Source of the DNA: Chitinophaga japonensis
GTDB taxonomy: Bacteria; Bacteroidota; Bacteroidia; Chitinophagales; Chitinophagaceae
DNA length: 64,000 nucleotides
Assembly (NCBI RefSeq): GCF_007830125.1
Contig: NZ_VLLG01000003.1
Coordinates: 486,247-550,246, forward strand
Direction of reading: 5' to 3'
How positions within the stretch are numbered: the first letter of the stretch is position 1; every line of letters begins with the position of its first letter. Below the pieces are notes generated by a model that was given only the letters and a program-made list of their open reading frames with translations, did no database searches and had not been told where the DNA came from. The translations under genes were made by a program, and so were the position numbers. Below, piece after piece: positions 16,123 to 29,738 of the stretch.

Positions 16123-16500
16123 ATGGCAGACGTAAAAGCATTGGCCGAACAATTGGTAGGCTTAACTGTTAAGGAAGTACAAGAACTGGCTGACGTACTG
16201 AAAGCCGAATACGGCATTGAACCTGCAGCCGCTGCAGTAGTAGTAGCCGGTGGTGGCGACGGTGGTGGCGCAGCCGCTGCTGAAGAAAAATCTTCCTTCG
16301 ACGTTATCCTGAAAAGCGCTGGTGCCAGCAAGCTGAACGTGGTTAAGATCGTAAAAGATCTGACTGGTCTGGGTCTGAAAGAAGCCAAAGAACTGGTAGA
16401 CGGTGCTCCGAAACCGGTGAAAGAAGGCGTAAGCAAGGCCGAAGCAGAAGACCTGAAAGCGAAGCTGACAGAAGCTGGTGCTGAAGTTGAGGTTCAGTAA
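16123..16500 (+). CDS. rplL: 50S ribosomal protein bL12 (L7/L12)
   Basis: 125 residues: N-terminal dimerisation and L10-binding domain ([22 protein letters not shown]), an Ala/Gly-rich hinge ([19 protein letters not shown]) and a C-terminal factor-binding domain ([42 protein letters not shown]). It is followed by a 208-bp gap with a strong hairpin before rpoB, the usual site of partial termination that lets L12 exceed RNA polymerase. Confidence 0.97.
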   Translation: MADVKALAEQLVGLTVKEVQELADVLKAEYGIEPAAAAVVVAGGGDGGGAAAAEEKSSFDVILKSAGASKLNVVKIVKDLTGLGLKEAKELVDGAPKPVKEGVSKAEAEDLKAKLTEAGAEVEVQ

Positions 16501-16546
16501 TTCTTTGATGATATACCACATTCACGGTATAGTGATCTGATTTTTA

Positions 16547-16578
16547 AAGGTCAAAAGTGCATCTGCACTTTTGGCCTT
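16547..16578 (+). terminator. Attenuator hairpin between rplL and rpoB
   Basis: A 14-bp stem with one G-U pair: AAGGTCAAAAGTGC (16547-16560) and GCACTTTTGGCCTT (16565-16578), loop ATCT. Only a weak T-rich stretch follows, so read-through into rpoB is expected. A second hairpin (TTGTGAA 16656-16662 / TTCACAA 16669-16675) lies just before the rpoB start. Confidence 0.7.
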
Positions 16579-16708
16579 ATTCCCGTTGGGAAAGCATCTT
16601 TTCACTATTTTTTTGATGGTATATTGACGAAGAAATCTTAATTTCCCGGATTGCGTTGTGAATTTCTGTTCACAATTTATACAAGTCATATAACTGCTAA
16701 CTTCGAAT

Positions 16709-19700
16709 ATGTCTCTAAAAAAAGCCCAAGCAAACGAAAGAGTTAATTTTGGAAAGATCAAACAAGTGACTGAGACACCGGATCTGTTGGCTATCCAAAT
16801 TCAATCTTTCAAGGATTTCTTCCAGTTAGAAACCACACCAGACAAGCGTAACAATGAAGGTCTTTTCAAAGTGTTCAAGGAGAACTTCCCGATTACAGAT
16901 ACCAGGAATATCTTTAATCTGGAGTTTCTCGACTACTTTGTAGACCCGCCGCGCTATACGATTGAAGAGTGTATTGAGAGGGGGCTTACCTATTCCGTAC
17001 CGCTAAAGGCCAAGCTACGCCTTAGCTGTAACGATGAAGAGCACGTGGACTTCCAGACCATCGTGCAGGATGTGTTCTTAGGCAACATTCCCTACATGAC
17101 CCCGAGAGGGACCTTCGTGATCAACGGTGCAGAACGCGTGGTCGTATCACAACTGCATCGCTCCCCTGGTGTTTTCTTTGGGCAATCCATACATCCTAAC
17201 GGCACTAAGATCTACTCCGCAAGAGTGATCCCGTTCAAGGGCGCCTGGATGGAGTTTGCTACGGACATCAACAACGTGATGTACGCTTATATAGACCGGA
17301 AGAAGAAATTCCCGGTTACCACCCTGCTGCGTGCCATCGGCTATGAAACGGATAAAGATATCCTGCAGTTGTTCGGCATGGCAGATGAAGTAAAAGCAGA
17401 CCAGAAAAGCCTGGAGAAATATGCCGGCAAAAAGCTGGCCGCCCGCGTGCTCAGAAGCTGGGTTGAAGACTTCGTGGATGAGGACACCGGTGAGGTGGTG
17501 AGTATCGAGCGTAACGAGATCATGCTGGAACGCGACAGCATCCTCGATGAGGCCAATATTGAGACCATCGTGGATATGGGAGTGAAAAGCGTGTTTGTAC
17601 AGAAAGAAGAGGTGAGCGGCGATTTCTCCATTATCTACAATACATTAAACAAGGATACTTCCAACTCCGAGCTGGAAGCTGTTCAGCACATCTACCGCCA
17701 GTTGCGCGGTGCCGATGCGCCGGATGATGAAACAGCAAGGGGTATTATCGATAAATTATTCTTTTCCGACAAGCGCTACGACCTGGGCGATGTAGGCCGG
17801 TACAAGATCAACCGCAAGCTGGGCCTGAATACCAGCCTGGATATGAAGGTACTGACCAAGGAAGATATCATCGCCATCATCAAATACCTGGTGCAGCTCA
17901 CCAACGGTAAGGCGGAAATAGATGATATCGACCACCTGAGCAACCGCCGTGTACGTACCGTGGGCGAACAACTGTACGCCCAGTTCGGTGTGGGCCTGGC
18001 CCGTATGGCGCGTACCATCCGCGAGCGGATGAACGTGCGCGACAACGAGGTGTTTACCCCGGTAGACCTGATTAATGCGAGGACCCTGTCTTCCGTGATC
18101 AACTCCTTCTTCGGTACCTCCCAGTTGTCGCAGTTCCTGGACCAGACCAACCCCTTGTCCGAGATCACCCACAAGCGCCGTATCTCTGCGCTGGGCCCCG
18201 GCGGTCTGAGCCGCGAAAGGGCCGGCTTCGAGGTGCGCGACGTACACTACAGCCACTACGGCCGCCTGTGTACCATTGAAACACCGGAAGGCCCGAACAT
18301 CGGCCTGATATCCACCCTGTGCGTGCACGCCAAAGTGAACGACATGGGCTTCATCGAAACGCCCTACCGTAAAGTGAAGGAAGGTAAGGTGGATATGGAC
18401 AAGGTGGAATTCCTGAGCGCGGAAGAAGAGGACCTGGTGAAGATAGCCCAGGCCAACGCCCCGCTGGACGACAAAGGCATTTTTGTAAACGATAAGGTAA
18501 AATCCCGTGAAACCGGTGATTTCCCCATCCTGGACCCGGGAGAGGTGGAATATATGGACGTGGCGCCCAACCAGATCGTGGGCCTGAGCGCCTCCCTGAT
18601 CCCCTTCCTGGAGCATGACGATGCCAACCGTGCGCTGATGGGTTCAAACATGCAACGCCAGGCCGTACCGCTGATAGCGCCGGAAGTGCCCATCGTAGGC
18701 ACCGGCCTGGAAGCCAAAGCTGCACGTGACTCCCGCCTGCAGATCACAGCAGAAGGCAAAGGCGTGGTGGAATTTGTGGACGCCAACGAGATCCACGTCC
18801 GCTACGACCGCGACGAGATGCAGAAACTGGTGAGCTTCGAGGACGACCTGAAGATCTACAGGCTGACCAAGTTCGTTAAGACCAACCAGAGCACCTGTAT
18901 CAACCTGCGTCCCTGCGTGAAGAAAGGACAGCATGTGGTGGAAGGCGATTTCCTCACCGAAGGCTACGCTACCCGTGGTGGTGAGCTGGCCCTGGGCCGT
19001 AACCTGAAAGTGGCTTTCATGCCCTGGAAAGGTTACAACTTTGAGGATGCCATCGTGATCTCCGAGCGCGTAGCGCGTGAGGACCTGTTCACCTCCATCC
19101 ACATTGACGAATACGAGCTGGAAGTGCGCGACACCAAGCTGGGTGAGGAAGAGCTGACCCCGGATATCCCGAACGTGAGCGAAGAAGCCACCAAGGACCT
19201 GGATCAGAACGGTATCATCCGCGTGGGCGCCCATATCAAGGAAGGCGACATCCTGATCGGTAAGATCACCCCCCGCGGTGAGTCCGATCCTTCCCCGGAA
19301 GAAAAGCTGCTCCGCGCCATCTTCGGCGACAAGGCATCCGATGCCAAGGACGCTTCCCTGAAGGCGCCCCCGAGCACCGAAGGGGTGGTAATAGATAAAA
19401 AACTGTTCAGCCGCGCCAAAAAGGACAAGAACTCCAAGACCCGCGAGAAAGCGGCCCTGGAAAAACTGGAAAAGATACACCAGAAGAACGAGGAAGACCT
19501 GCTGGAAGTGCTGATGAATAAGCTGCTGGTGCTGCTGAAGGATAAAACCTCCGCCGGTATCACCAATACCTACGGCGAAGTGCTGATATCCAAAGGCTCC
19601 AAGTTCTCCCCGAAGAACCTGGCCAATGTAGACTTCCAGAACGTGAACCCGCTGGGCTGGACCACCGACGATACTACCAACGACCAGATCAACTGGCTGC

Positions 19701-20518
19701 TGCATAACTACAACATCAAGTACAATGAGGAACTGGGCCGTTACAAACGCGAGAAGTTCAACATTTCCATTGGTGACGAGTTGCCCGCAGGCGTGCTGAA
19801 ACTGGCGAAGGTATACCTGGCCAGCAAGCGTAAGCTGAAAGTAGGGGACAAGATGGCGGGCCGCCACGGTAACAAGGGTATTGTAGCCAAGATCGTGCGT
19901 GATGAAGACATGCCTTTCCTGGAAGACGGCACCCCGGTAGACATCGTGCTGAACCCGCTGGGCGTACCTTCCCGTATGAACCTCGGCCAGATCTACGAAA
20001 CCGTACTGGGCTGGGCCGGTCTGAAACTGGGCGTAAGATTTGCGACCCCTATCTTCGACGGTGCCACCACGGAAGAAATAGCCGGGTTCATCGAAAAGGC
20101 AGGGCTGCCGAGCTTTGGCCACACCTACCTGCAGGATGGCGAAACCGGCGAGCGCTTCCACCAGAAGGCGACCGTGGGTGTGATCTACATGCTCAAGCTG
20201 AGCCACATGGTGGACGACAAGATGCACGCACGTTCCATCGGGCCTTACAGCCTCATTACCCAGCAGCCGCTGGGTGGTAAGGCGCAGTTCGGTGGTCAGC
20301 GTTTCGGTGAAATGGAAGTGTGGGCGCTGGAAGCATACGGTGCCTCCAACATTCTCCAGGAGCTGCTTACCATCAAGTCCGATGATATTGTAGGCCGTGC
20401 AAAAGCTTATGAGGCGATCGTGAAGGGCGACAACATACCGAAAGCCGGTGTGCCGGAATCCTTCAACGTGTTGATCCATGAGCTGCGTGGTCTGGGCCTG
20501 GATCTGAAGTTTGAATAG
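16709..20518 (+). CDS. rpoB: RNA polymerase beta subunit
   Basis: 1269 residues. It forms half of the active-site cleft of RNA polymerase. Visible family segments include SPGVFFGQS, the rifampicin region [33 protein letters not shown] with Asp, His and Ser at the usual resistance sites in wild-type form, [33 protein letters not shown] and the C-terminal [24 protein letters not shown]. By inference the enzyme should be rifampicin-sensitive. The Bacteroidota subunit is somewhat shorter than the 1342-residue E. coli protein. Confidence 0.98.
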   Translation: MSLKKAQANERVNFGKIKQVTETPDLLAIQIQSFKDFFQLETTPDKRNNEGLFKVFKENFPITDTRNIFNLEFLDYFVDPPRYTIEECIERGLTYSVPLKAKLRLSCNDEEHVDFQTIVQDVFLGNIPYMTPRGTFVINGAERVVVSQLHRSPGVFFGQSIHPNGTKIYSARVIPFKGAWMEFATDINNVMYAYIDRKKKFPVTTLLRAIGYETDKDILQLFGMADEVKADQKSLEKYAGKKLAARVLRSWVEDFVDEDTGEVVSIERNEIMLERDSILDEANIETIVDMGVKSVFVQKEEVSGDFSIIYNTLNKDTSNSELEAVQHIYRQLRGADAPDDETARGIIDKLFFSDKRYDLGDVGRYKINRKLGLNTSLDMKVLTKEDIIAIIKYLVQLTNGKAEIDDIDHLSNRRVRTVGEQLYAQFGVGLARMARTIRERMNVRDNEVFTPVDLINARTLSSVINSFFGTSQLSQFLDQTNPLSEITHKRRISALGPGGLSRERAGFEVRDVHYSHYGRLCTIETPEGPNIGLISTLCVHAKVNDMGFIETPYRKVKEGKVDMDKVEFLSAEEEDLVKIAQANAPLDDKGIFVNDKVKSRETGDFPILDPGEVEYMDVAPNQIVGLSASLIPFLEHDDANRALMGSNMQRQAVPLIAPEVPIVGTGLEAKAARDSRLQITAEGKGVVEFVDANEIHVRYDRDEMQKLVSFEDDLKIYRLTKFVKTNQSTCINLRPCVKKGQHVVEGDFLTEGYATRGGELALGRNLKVAFMPWKGYNFEDAIVISERVAREDLFTSIHIDEYELEVRDTKLGEEELTPDIPNVSEEATKDLDQNGIIRVGAHIKEGDILIGKITPRGESDPSPEEKLLRAIFGDKASDAKDASLKAPPSTEGVVIDKKLFSRAKKDKNSKTREKAALEKLEKIHQKNEEDLLEVLMNKLLVLLKDKTSAGITNTYGEVLISKGSKFSPKNLANVDFQNVNPLGWTTDDTTNDQINWLLHNYNIKYNEELGRYKREKFNISIGDELPAGVLKLAKVYLASKRKLKVGDKMAGRHGNKGIVAKIVRDEDMPFLEDGTPVDIVLNPLGVPSRMNLGQIYETVLGWAGLKLGVRFATPIFDGATTEEIAGFIEKAGLPSFGHTYLQDGETGERFHQKATVGVIYMLKLSHMVDDKMHARSIGPYSLITQQPLGGKAQFGGQRFGEMEVWALEAYGASNILQELLTIKSDDIVGRAKAYEAIVKGDNIPKAGVPESFNVLIHELRGLGLDLKFE

Positions 20519-20530
20519 TCTTATAAAAAG

Positions 20531-20568
20531 CTGCGTAGCTTCATAGCCTTGCGCTATTAGCTACGCAG
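20531..20568 (+). other. Nested perfect hairpin between rpoB and rpoC
   Basis: CTGCGTAGCT (20531-20540) pairs perfectly with AGCTACGCAG (20559-20568). Inside, ATAGC (20543-20547) pairs with GCTAT (20553-20557). There is no T-run, so it is unlikely to terminate; RNA processing or differential stability is more plausible. The rest of the 127-bp gap continues with TAGC-type words and CTAAAAGCTAA, which also occurs after tuf. Confidence 0.65.
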
Positions 20569-20645
20569 TCCTTCAGCAATAGAAGGTTTAAAATATTTGC
20601 CAATAGCCAACAGCTAAAGGCTACGCACCTAAAAGCTAATTAAAG

Positions 20646-24941
<4,296 letters not shown>

Positions 24942-24969
24942 CCTGGTCATTTAATGTAACAAATAGTTA

Positions 24970-25004
24970 AAGTCCTCCTGTCGGTAAGCAGGAGGACTTT
25001 TTTT
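24970..25004 (+). terminator. Terminator of the rplK-rpoC operon
   Basis: Perfect 11-bp arms AAGTCCTCCTG (24970-24980) and CAGGAGGACTT (24989-24999) with loop TCGGTAAG, followed by a T-run to 25004. Confidence 0.92.
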
Positions 25005-25041
25005 ATGAGGGAATTATATTAAATCATTTTATTTTGCGCTC

Positions 25042-25761
25042 ATGAGAAAAAATGGCCTACTTGCCGCGGGAGTGTTGTTGCTGCTGCTGGCAGCCATCGC
25101 CTGCAGCAAAAGCAGCGACAGTGATATACCCGATACCAGCGGCAACCTGCAGGTGTTCCAGATGGTGCCTGGCGACGACCAGTTTGACGTGGTGCTGGAT
25201 ACCACTACCATCGGCAGCAACCTGGGCTACGGCGACCATACGGACGGCTACCAGTCTTTCCGCGCCCAGAAGTACAGCCTGTGGGTCTATGCTGCCGGCA
25301 ACCATGCTACCGCGCTGCTGGGGGGCGAGCTGAACCTGCGCAACGGGAAACAGTTCTCCGCCTTTCTCACTCTTGATCATACCAATACCCTGCGGCTGCT
25401 GGTAACGGAGGACGACAATACGCCTTCCCCCAGCGGTAATGCCAGGATCCGGGTAGTGGACCTTTGTGATCCCTATGTGAGGCCGGAGGGCAGCAATAAC
25501 GACCAGGTGCTGCCGCTGGACTTTTACCTGGATTACAAGGACAGCACTTCGGTACCGATGTTCCGCTCAGTTACCTACGGGGCGGTAAGGGCCGCGGAGA
25601 TCATGCCGCGCAGCTATGAGCTGGATATCAACTGGCAGGACTCTTCCAAGGTGTTGCAAACCGTACCCCTGCAGGTGGATTCCGGCCGGGTATACACGCT
25701 GATCACCACCGGCGATGTATTGGGCGATACATTTAAAATGTGGCAATTTGAGAATAAATAA
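25042..25761 (+). CDS. DUF4397-like lipoprotein
   Basis: 239 residues. A lipoprotein signal peptide ends at the lipobox AIAC, with mature Cys about residue 21, followed by Ser/Asp residues. The mature part looks like two beta-sandwich repeats of the DUF4397 type: LQVFQMVPGDDQFDVVLD with a repeat-like ARIRVVDLCDP later. DUF4397 proteins are common surface lipoproteins of unknown role in Bacteroidota. It stands alone between the rpoC terminator and the OmpH-like gene, with no recognised promoter. Confidence 0.65.
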   Translation: MRKNGLLAAGVLLLLLAAIACSKSSDSDIPDTSGNLQVFQMVPGDDQFDVVLDTTTIGSNLGYGDHTDGYQSFRAQKYSLWVYAAGNHATALLGGELNLRNGKQFSAFLTLDHTNTLRLLVTEDDNTPSPSGNARIRVVDLCDPYVRPEGSNNDQVLPLDFYLDYKDSTSVPMFRSVTYGAVRAAEIMPRSYELDINWQDSSKVLQTVPLQVDSGRVYTLITTGDVLGDTFKMWQFENK

Positions 25762-25839
25762 GTTGGCATTTTCCCTTATTTTAGCCGTTCAATCTTTAAA
25801 AAACAGCAATCAACGGAGTTCAAAAATCCATTATTCAAC

Positions 25840-26454
25840 ATGCGTAATGTTCAACTAACTGTGAAAAAAGGATGTTTTATTGTTTTTGCAGCCGTACTGT
25901 TCGCCGCCTGCCAGCAGGCAGGGAAGGGCGTTACCAATACGGCCGATTCATCCGGCAAAAGCACCAGCGCAGCCCCTGGCAGTGTGGGTACCCGGATCGC
26001 TTATGTGGATCTTGATTCCGTAGAAGCACACTATGAATATTTCAAGGAAAAGAAAGCGGAGCTGGAAAAGCGGCAGCAGGCCATTGATAACGAGCTGAAG
26101 GCCAACCTGCGTTCCCTGCAGAACGAAGCGGCGGATTTCCAGAGAAAGGCCAACAACAACCAGTTGACCCAGTCCGAAGGCGAAGCAGCCCAGCGCTCGC
26201 TCATGCAAAAGCAGCAGCAACTGGAAGTAAAGCGGCAGAACCTCTCCCAGCAGTATATGGAGCAGGAAGCCAAATTCAATGAGGACCTGCAGAAAAGGCT
26301 GGATGATTTCCTGAAAAAGTTCAATGCCGACAAGAAATACGACTTCATCTTCTCCTACCGTGCAGGCGCCAGCAATATCCTGTTCAAAAATGAATCGCTG
26401 GATATTACAAAAGCGGTGATTGCAGGTCTGAATGAAGCCGACGCAAAAAAATAG
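25840..26454 (+). CDS. OmpH/Skp-family periplasmic chaperone-like lipoprotein
   Basis: 204 residues. The signal peptide ends FAAC, indicating lipidation. After a Ser/Thr linker, TRIAYVDLDSVEAHYEYF is the conserved first strand and helix of OmpH. A long coiled coil (about 65-170, rich in Lys, Glu and Gln) forms the tentacle. The end YDFIFSYRAGASNILFKNESLDIT closes the body domain. Skp-type proteins hold outer-membrane proteins during transit. Lipidated versions are frequent in Bacteroidota, where several paralogues often coexist. Confidence 0.85.
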   Translation: MRNVQLTVKKGCFIVFAAVLFAACQQAGKGVTNTADSSGKSTSAAPGSVGTRIAYVDLDSVEAHYEYFKEKKAELEKRQQAIDNELKANLRSLQNEAADFQRKANNNQLTQSEGEAAQRSLMQKQQQLEVKRQNLSQQYMEQEAKFNEDLQKRLDDFLKKFNADKKYDFIFSYRAGASNILFKNESLDITKAVIAGLNEADAKK

Positions 26455-26458
26455 TTAA

Positions 26459-26553
26459 TAATTAATAATGAATAATTAATAATCGTTACATTACTGTTTC
26501 TGGGAAGCACCTGTGTACCTTATTATTAATTGTTAATTATTCATTATTAATTA
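26459..26553 (+). repeat. Perfect 21-bp inverted repeat of AT-rich words
   Basis: TAATTAATAATGAATAATTAA (26459-26479) and its exact complement (26533-26553) flank 53 nt. The repeat starts 5 bp after the OmpH-like stop and ends 3 bp before the permease start, filling the gap entirely. Confidence 0.8.
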
Positions 26554-26556
26554 GTC

Positions 26557-27969
26557 ATGCATTCCACTGAAAATACGTCATTCAAGCCCAGCCTCAGTTT
26601 GCTGGATGCTACCATGATAGTTGCCGGTTCCATGATTGGATCCGGCATTTTTTTGGTCTCTGCCGAAATAGCCCGCAGTGTGGGATCAGCCGGGTGGTTT
26701 ACCCTCATGTGGGTGCTGGCCGGCGTGGTGACCATGATAGCGGCCGTAAGCTACGGTGAGCTGTCCGGCATGTACCCGCGTGCCGGCGGACAGTATGTGT
26801 ACCTGCGGGAAGCCTATAATCCGTTTGTGGCCTTCCTTTTTGGCTGGACACAGTTCAGCGTGATACAGACCGGCACCATTGCCGCGGTGGCGGTAGCGTT
26901 TGCCAAATTCACCGCCTACCTGGTGCCTGCCTTTGGCGAACAGAATATTTTATGGGATGCCGGCATTGTAAAGATATCCGCCGCGCAGGTGCTGGCCATT
27001 CTTTCCATCATATTGCTCACGTACATCAATACCCGGGGTATCCGCAACGGCAAGCTGATACAAACGGTGTTTACCCTGGCCAAGCTGGCGTCCCTGTTCG
27101 GGTTGATCATCTTCGGTTTCCTGATCGGCGCCCGGCAGGAGGTATGGGACGCCAACTGGCAGCATGCCTGGACAGCCATGTCCCGGCAGGAAGCAAACGG
27201 GCAGATGGTGACCTCCCTGCTCACCGGCATGGCTTTCCTGGGCGCCGTGGCCGTATCCATGAAGGGCTCGCTTTTTTCCAGCGATGCCTGGAACAATGTG
27301 ACCTTTATTGCGGCGGAGATCAGGCATCCGCATAAGAATATAGGGCGCTCCCTGTTCCTGGGCACCCTGATCGTGACCATTATATATGTGAGCGCCAACC
27401 TGATGTACCTGGCCGTGCTGCCTTTGCAGGAGATTGCCTTTGCCGTGAACGACCGGGTAGGGGTGGCTGCGGCGGAACGGATCTTTGGCAACAGCGGTTC
27501 CCTCATTATTGCCGTTATGATCATGATCTCTACTTTTGGCTGCAATAACGGGTTGATCCTGTCCGGCGCCCGTATTTATTATACCATGGCGCAGGATGGC
27601 CTGTTCTTTAAGCGGGCCGGTTCGCTGAACCGTTACAGTGTGCCTGCCCAGGGATTGTGGATACAGTGTATCTGGGCCTCGCTGCTGTGCCTTACCGGCC
27701 GTTATGGCGACCTGCTGGCCCTGGTGATATTCGGGGTGCTTATTTTCTATGTGCTGACGATCATCGGTATTTTCATCCTGCGCAGGAAGCGGCCGGCGGT
27801 GCCGCGCCCTTACAAGGCATTCGGCTACCCGGTGCTGCCCATGGTGTACGTAGTGGTGGCCGTGTTGCTGGCTTTCCTGCTGCTGGTATTTGAGGCCAGT
27901 TACACCCTGCCGGGGCTGGGTATTATCCTGCTTGGCATCCCTTTGTATTATATTTCGCGAAAATTGTAG
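26557..27969 (+). CDS. APC family amino acid permease
   Basis: 470 residues with about 12 hydrophobic helices. The first helix has the APC signature MIVAGSMIGSGIFLV, whose unwound GSGIF binds the amino-acid carboxylate. Further marks are SYGELSGMYPRAGGQYVYLREAYNP and SDAWNNVTFIAAEIRHPHKNIGRS, typical of the LAT/SteT-like branch. It is likely a proton- or exchange-driven amino acid transporter in the inner membrane. The substrate cannot be assigned. Confidence 0.88.
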   Translation: MHSTENTSFKPSLSLLDATMIVAGSMIGSGIFLVSAEIARSVGSAGWFTLMWVLAGVVTMIAAVSYGELSGMYPRAGGQYVYLREAYNPFVAFLFGWTQFSVIQTGTIAAVAVAFAKFTAYLVPAFGEQNILWDAGIVKISAAQVLAILSIILLTYINTRGIRNGKLIQTVFTLAKLASLFGLIIFGFLIGARQEVWDANWQHAWTAMSRQEANGQMVTSLLTGMAFLGAVAVSMKGSLFSSDAWNNVTFIAAEIRHPHKNIGRSLFLGTLIVTIIYVSANLMYLAVLPLQEIAFAVNDRVGVAAAERIFGNSGSLIIAVMIMISTFGCNNGLILSGARIYYTMAQDGLFFKRAGSLNRYSVPAQGLWIQCIWASLLCLTGRYGDLLALVIFGVLIFYVLTIIGIFILRRKRPAVPRPYKAFGYPVLPMVYVVVAVLLAFLLLVFEASYTLPGLGIILLGIPLYYISRKL

Positions 27970-28139
27970 CTAAAATGAACAAAAAAATAGGATGAATGAC
28001 ACAAAGGTTGTACGAAAAAGTTTATAAAAACCGGGTCACTGCGGTGGTTTTTACAGTGAACTGCATTAATTTGCACATAACAGCACACAGGAACCCAAAA
28101 ATAGTTTTAAGTGGTGTAACCCTGGATTGATTAACACGT

Positions 28140-28271
28140 ATGAAAAGAAAACCCGTTGCCAGCTTTAAGATGCTATCTATACCTATTTTTATTGCCATAG
28201 CGTCCTATGCTCCCCAGGGTTGTCTCTTATCATATCAGACTTTCGATAACTTTAAAAATAAATGTAATTAA
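28140..28271 (+). CDS. Small unknown ORF with hydrophobic N-terminus
   Basis: 43 codons. The residues MLSIPIFIAIASYAPQGC look like a signal peptide with a Cys, then a short polar tail. It lies alone in a 500-bp gap, and the strong terminator at 28382-28411 shows that something here is transcribed rightwards. It could be a small secreted peptide, a truncated remnant, or chance; the ORF alone is weak evidence. Confidence 0.3.
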   Translation: MKRKPVASFKMLSIPIFIAIASYAPQGCLLSYQTFDNFKNKCN

Positions 28272-28381
28272 AGATATAACTAGGTGGTTAAAGAAGCGTG
28301 AAGGTATTTTAGCCCCAAGATAACCATTAAAAGCCTACACGATTTGCATTCTCGAACATTCACATGACAATCTTTTACAAT

Positions 28382-28411
28382 AAGCGTAAGGTTTCCACCT
28401 TACGCTTTTTT
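28382..28411 (+). terminator. Strong intrinsic terminator in a gene-poor gap
   Basis: Perfect 11-bp arms AAGCGTAAGGT (28382-28392) and ACCTTACGCTT (28397-28407), loop TTCC, T-run to 28411. It is 413 bp after the permease stop. It ends either a very long permease 3' UTR or a separate small transcript. Confidence 0.88.
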
Positions 28412-28472
28412 ATTGATGAGACGGGTGAAGGGATGTGTTGGAATGATATACAGGAAGAGATGTAAGCCGGCC

Positions 28473-29006
28473 TTATTTGATCTCCATATCGTAGTACGCC
28501 ATCATCTCCCGCCGGATAAATTGTAAGGCCAGGTTTAGATGATTTCTGACGGTAGCGGGCGAGAGGCGCAGTTGCTCGGCAATTTCGCGGTGGCTGTGTC
28601 CTTTGTCCCTGCTTAGCAGGTATACGTTCCGGCGTTGCTCCGGCATTTTTTCTATTACTTTCTGTATCTGCTGCCTGAATTCTTTGCGCAGCAGTTTCTG
28701 TTCATCGGGGTTGTCAGCAGCAGGCGCTGGTTGTTGTGCCGACATTTGCGCCAGCGTTTGTTTTTCACGGTATAGTTTACGCACCTCATCCACCACTATG
28801 TGTTTTGTAAATACAAACAACAGTGGAAAAACATCCTGCCCCTCCTGTACTTTGTGTATATTTTCCCAAAGCCTGATGAAGCATTGCTGTGTAATCTCCT
28901 GTGCACGTGTAACGTCTCCTGTAAGCTTATAGGCAAATCTGAACACCTTATCATGGTTATTTTCGAAGATCTGCTGAAAAAGCACTTTTGACGGGTTATC
29001 AGACAT
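28473..29006 (-). CDS. ECF-type RNA polymerase sigma-70 factor
   Basis: 177 residues. Region 2 spans about 12-75 (FENNHDKVFRFAYKLTGD, AQEITQQCFIRLWENI), a Gln/Pro linker follows, and region 4 spans about 115-170 (QKVIEKMPEQRRNVYLLSRDKGHSHREIAEQLRLSPATVRNHL) with its helix-turn-helix. It matches the Bacteroidota ECF group that normally pairs with FecR anti-sigma factors. The nearest fecR is 2.2 kb away on the other strand, with two glycosyltransferase-related genes between; pairing with it is inference. Confidence 0.9.
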   Translation of the reverse strand: MSDNPSKVLFQQIFENNHDKVFRFAYKLTGDVTRAQEITQQCFIRLWENIHKVQEGQDVFPLLFVFTKHIVVDEVRKLYREKQTLAQMSAQQPAPAADNPDEQKLLRKEFRQQIQKVIEKMPEQRRNVYLLSRDKGHSHREIAEQLRLSPATVRNHLNLALQFIRREMMAYYDMEIK

Positions 29007-29127
29007 AGATATAGATTATTGTGTATTTAGCGATTTGCGACTATCAGACTTTAAATGTAGCATGTATTTGTTACTACAATGTTAAGAGAAGGATGGAGAG
29101 GTGTAGCAATTTATTTACATTTGTCGC

Positions 29128-29733
29128 ATGTTTACATCACTCTGTAACCAGGTGTTTAGCTGCAGTATACAGGACTATCACGTAAAGGATGACGTGCACC
29201 AACCTGCAGCAAACCCGTACGATAAAAACAGCATTGAACACCTGCTGTACCTGAAAAACTGGATAGATACGGTGCAGTGGCACCTGGAAGATATTATCCG
29301 GGACCCGGCCATTGACCCGGTAAAGGCGCTGGAGATCAAGCGCTGGATAGATCGCTCCAACCAGGAACGTACGGATGTGGTGGAATATATTGACAGTTAC
29401 TTCCTGGAAAAATATAAAACGGTGCAGCCGCTGCCCAACGCCAGCATCAACACCGAAAGCCCGGCCTGGGCCATAGACCGGCTGTCCATACTGGCGCTGA
29501 AGATCTACCACATGCAGGAAGAGGCGAACCGGGCAGATGCTGATGCAACGCACCGCGACGCCTGCCAGCGCAAGCTGGATGTACTGCTGGTGCAGCGGCA
29601 GGACCTGGGCGCCGCTATCGAAGAGCTGCTGGCGGATATTGCCGCTGGCAGAAAATATATGAAAGTGTACCGGCAGATGAAGATGTATAACGACCCTTCC
29701 CTGAACCCTGTGCTTTACGGGGCCCGCAAGTGA
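29128..29733 (+). CDS. DUF4254 protein
   Basis: 201 residues, no signal peptide, mostly helical. Typical segments: NSIEHLLYLKNWIDTVQWHLEDIIRDP, VKALEIKRWIDRSNQERTDVVEYID, and the end YRQMKMYNDPSLNPVLYG, the last being characteristic of DUF4254. The function is unknown. Members are typically encoded beside GT9 glycosyltransferases, as here, where its stop overlaps a possible GTG start of the next gene. A role in lipopolysaccharide core assembly is inferred from that pairing only. Confidence 0.8.
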   Translation: MFTSLCNQVFSCSIQDYHVKDDVHQPAANPYDKNSIEHLLYLKNWIDTVQWHLEDIIRDPAIDPVKALEIKRWIDRSNQERTDVVEYIDSYFLEKYKTVQPLPNASINTESPAWAIDRLSILALKIYHMQEEANRADADATHRDACQRKLDVLLVQRQDLGAAIEELLADIAAGRKYMKVYRQMKMYNDPSLNPVLYGARK

Positions 29734-29738
29734 GCAGC

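Noticed and set aside
28205..28245. TGTCTCTTAT resembling the outer end of IS4/Tn5-type transposons
   Set aside because: Only ten bases match, no inverted partner or target duplication was found, and no transposase is near.
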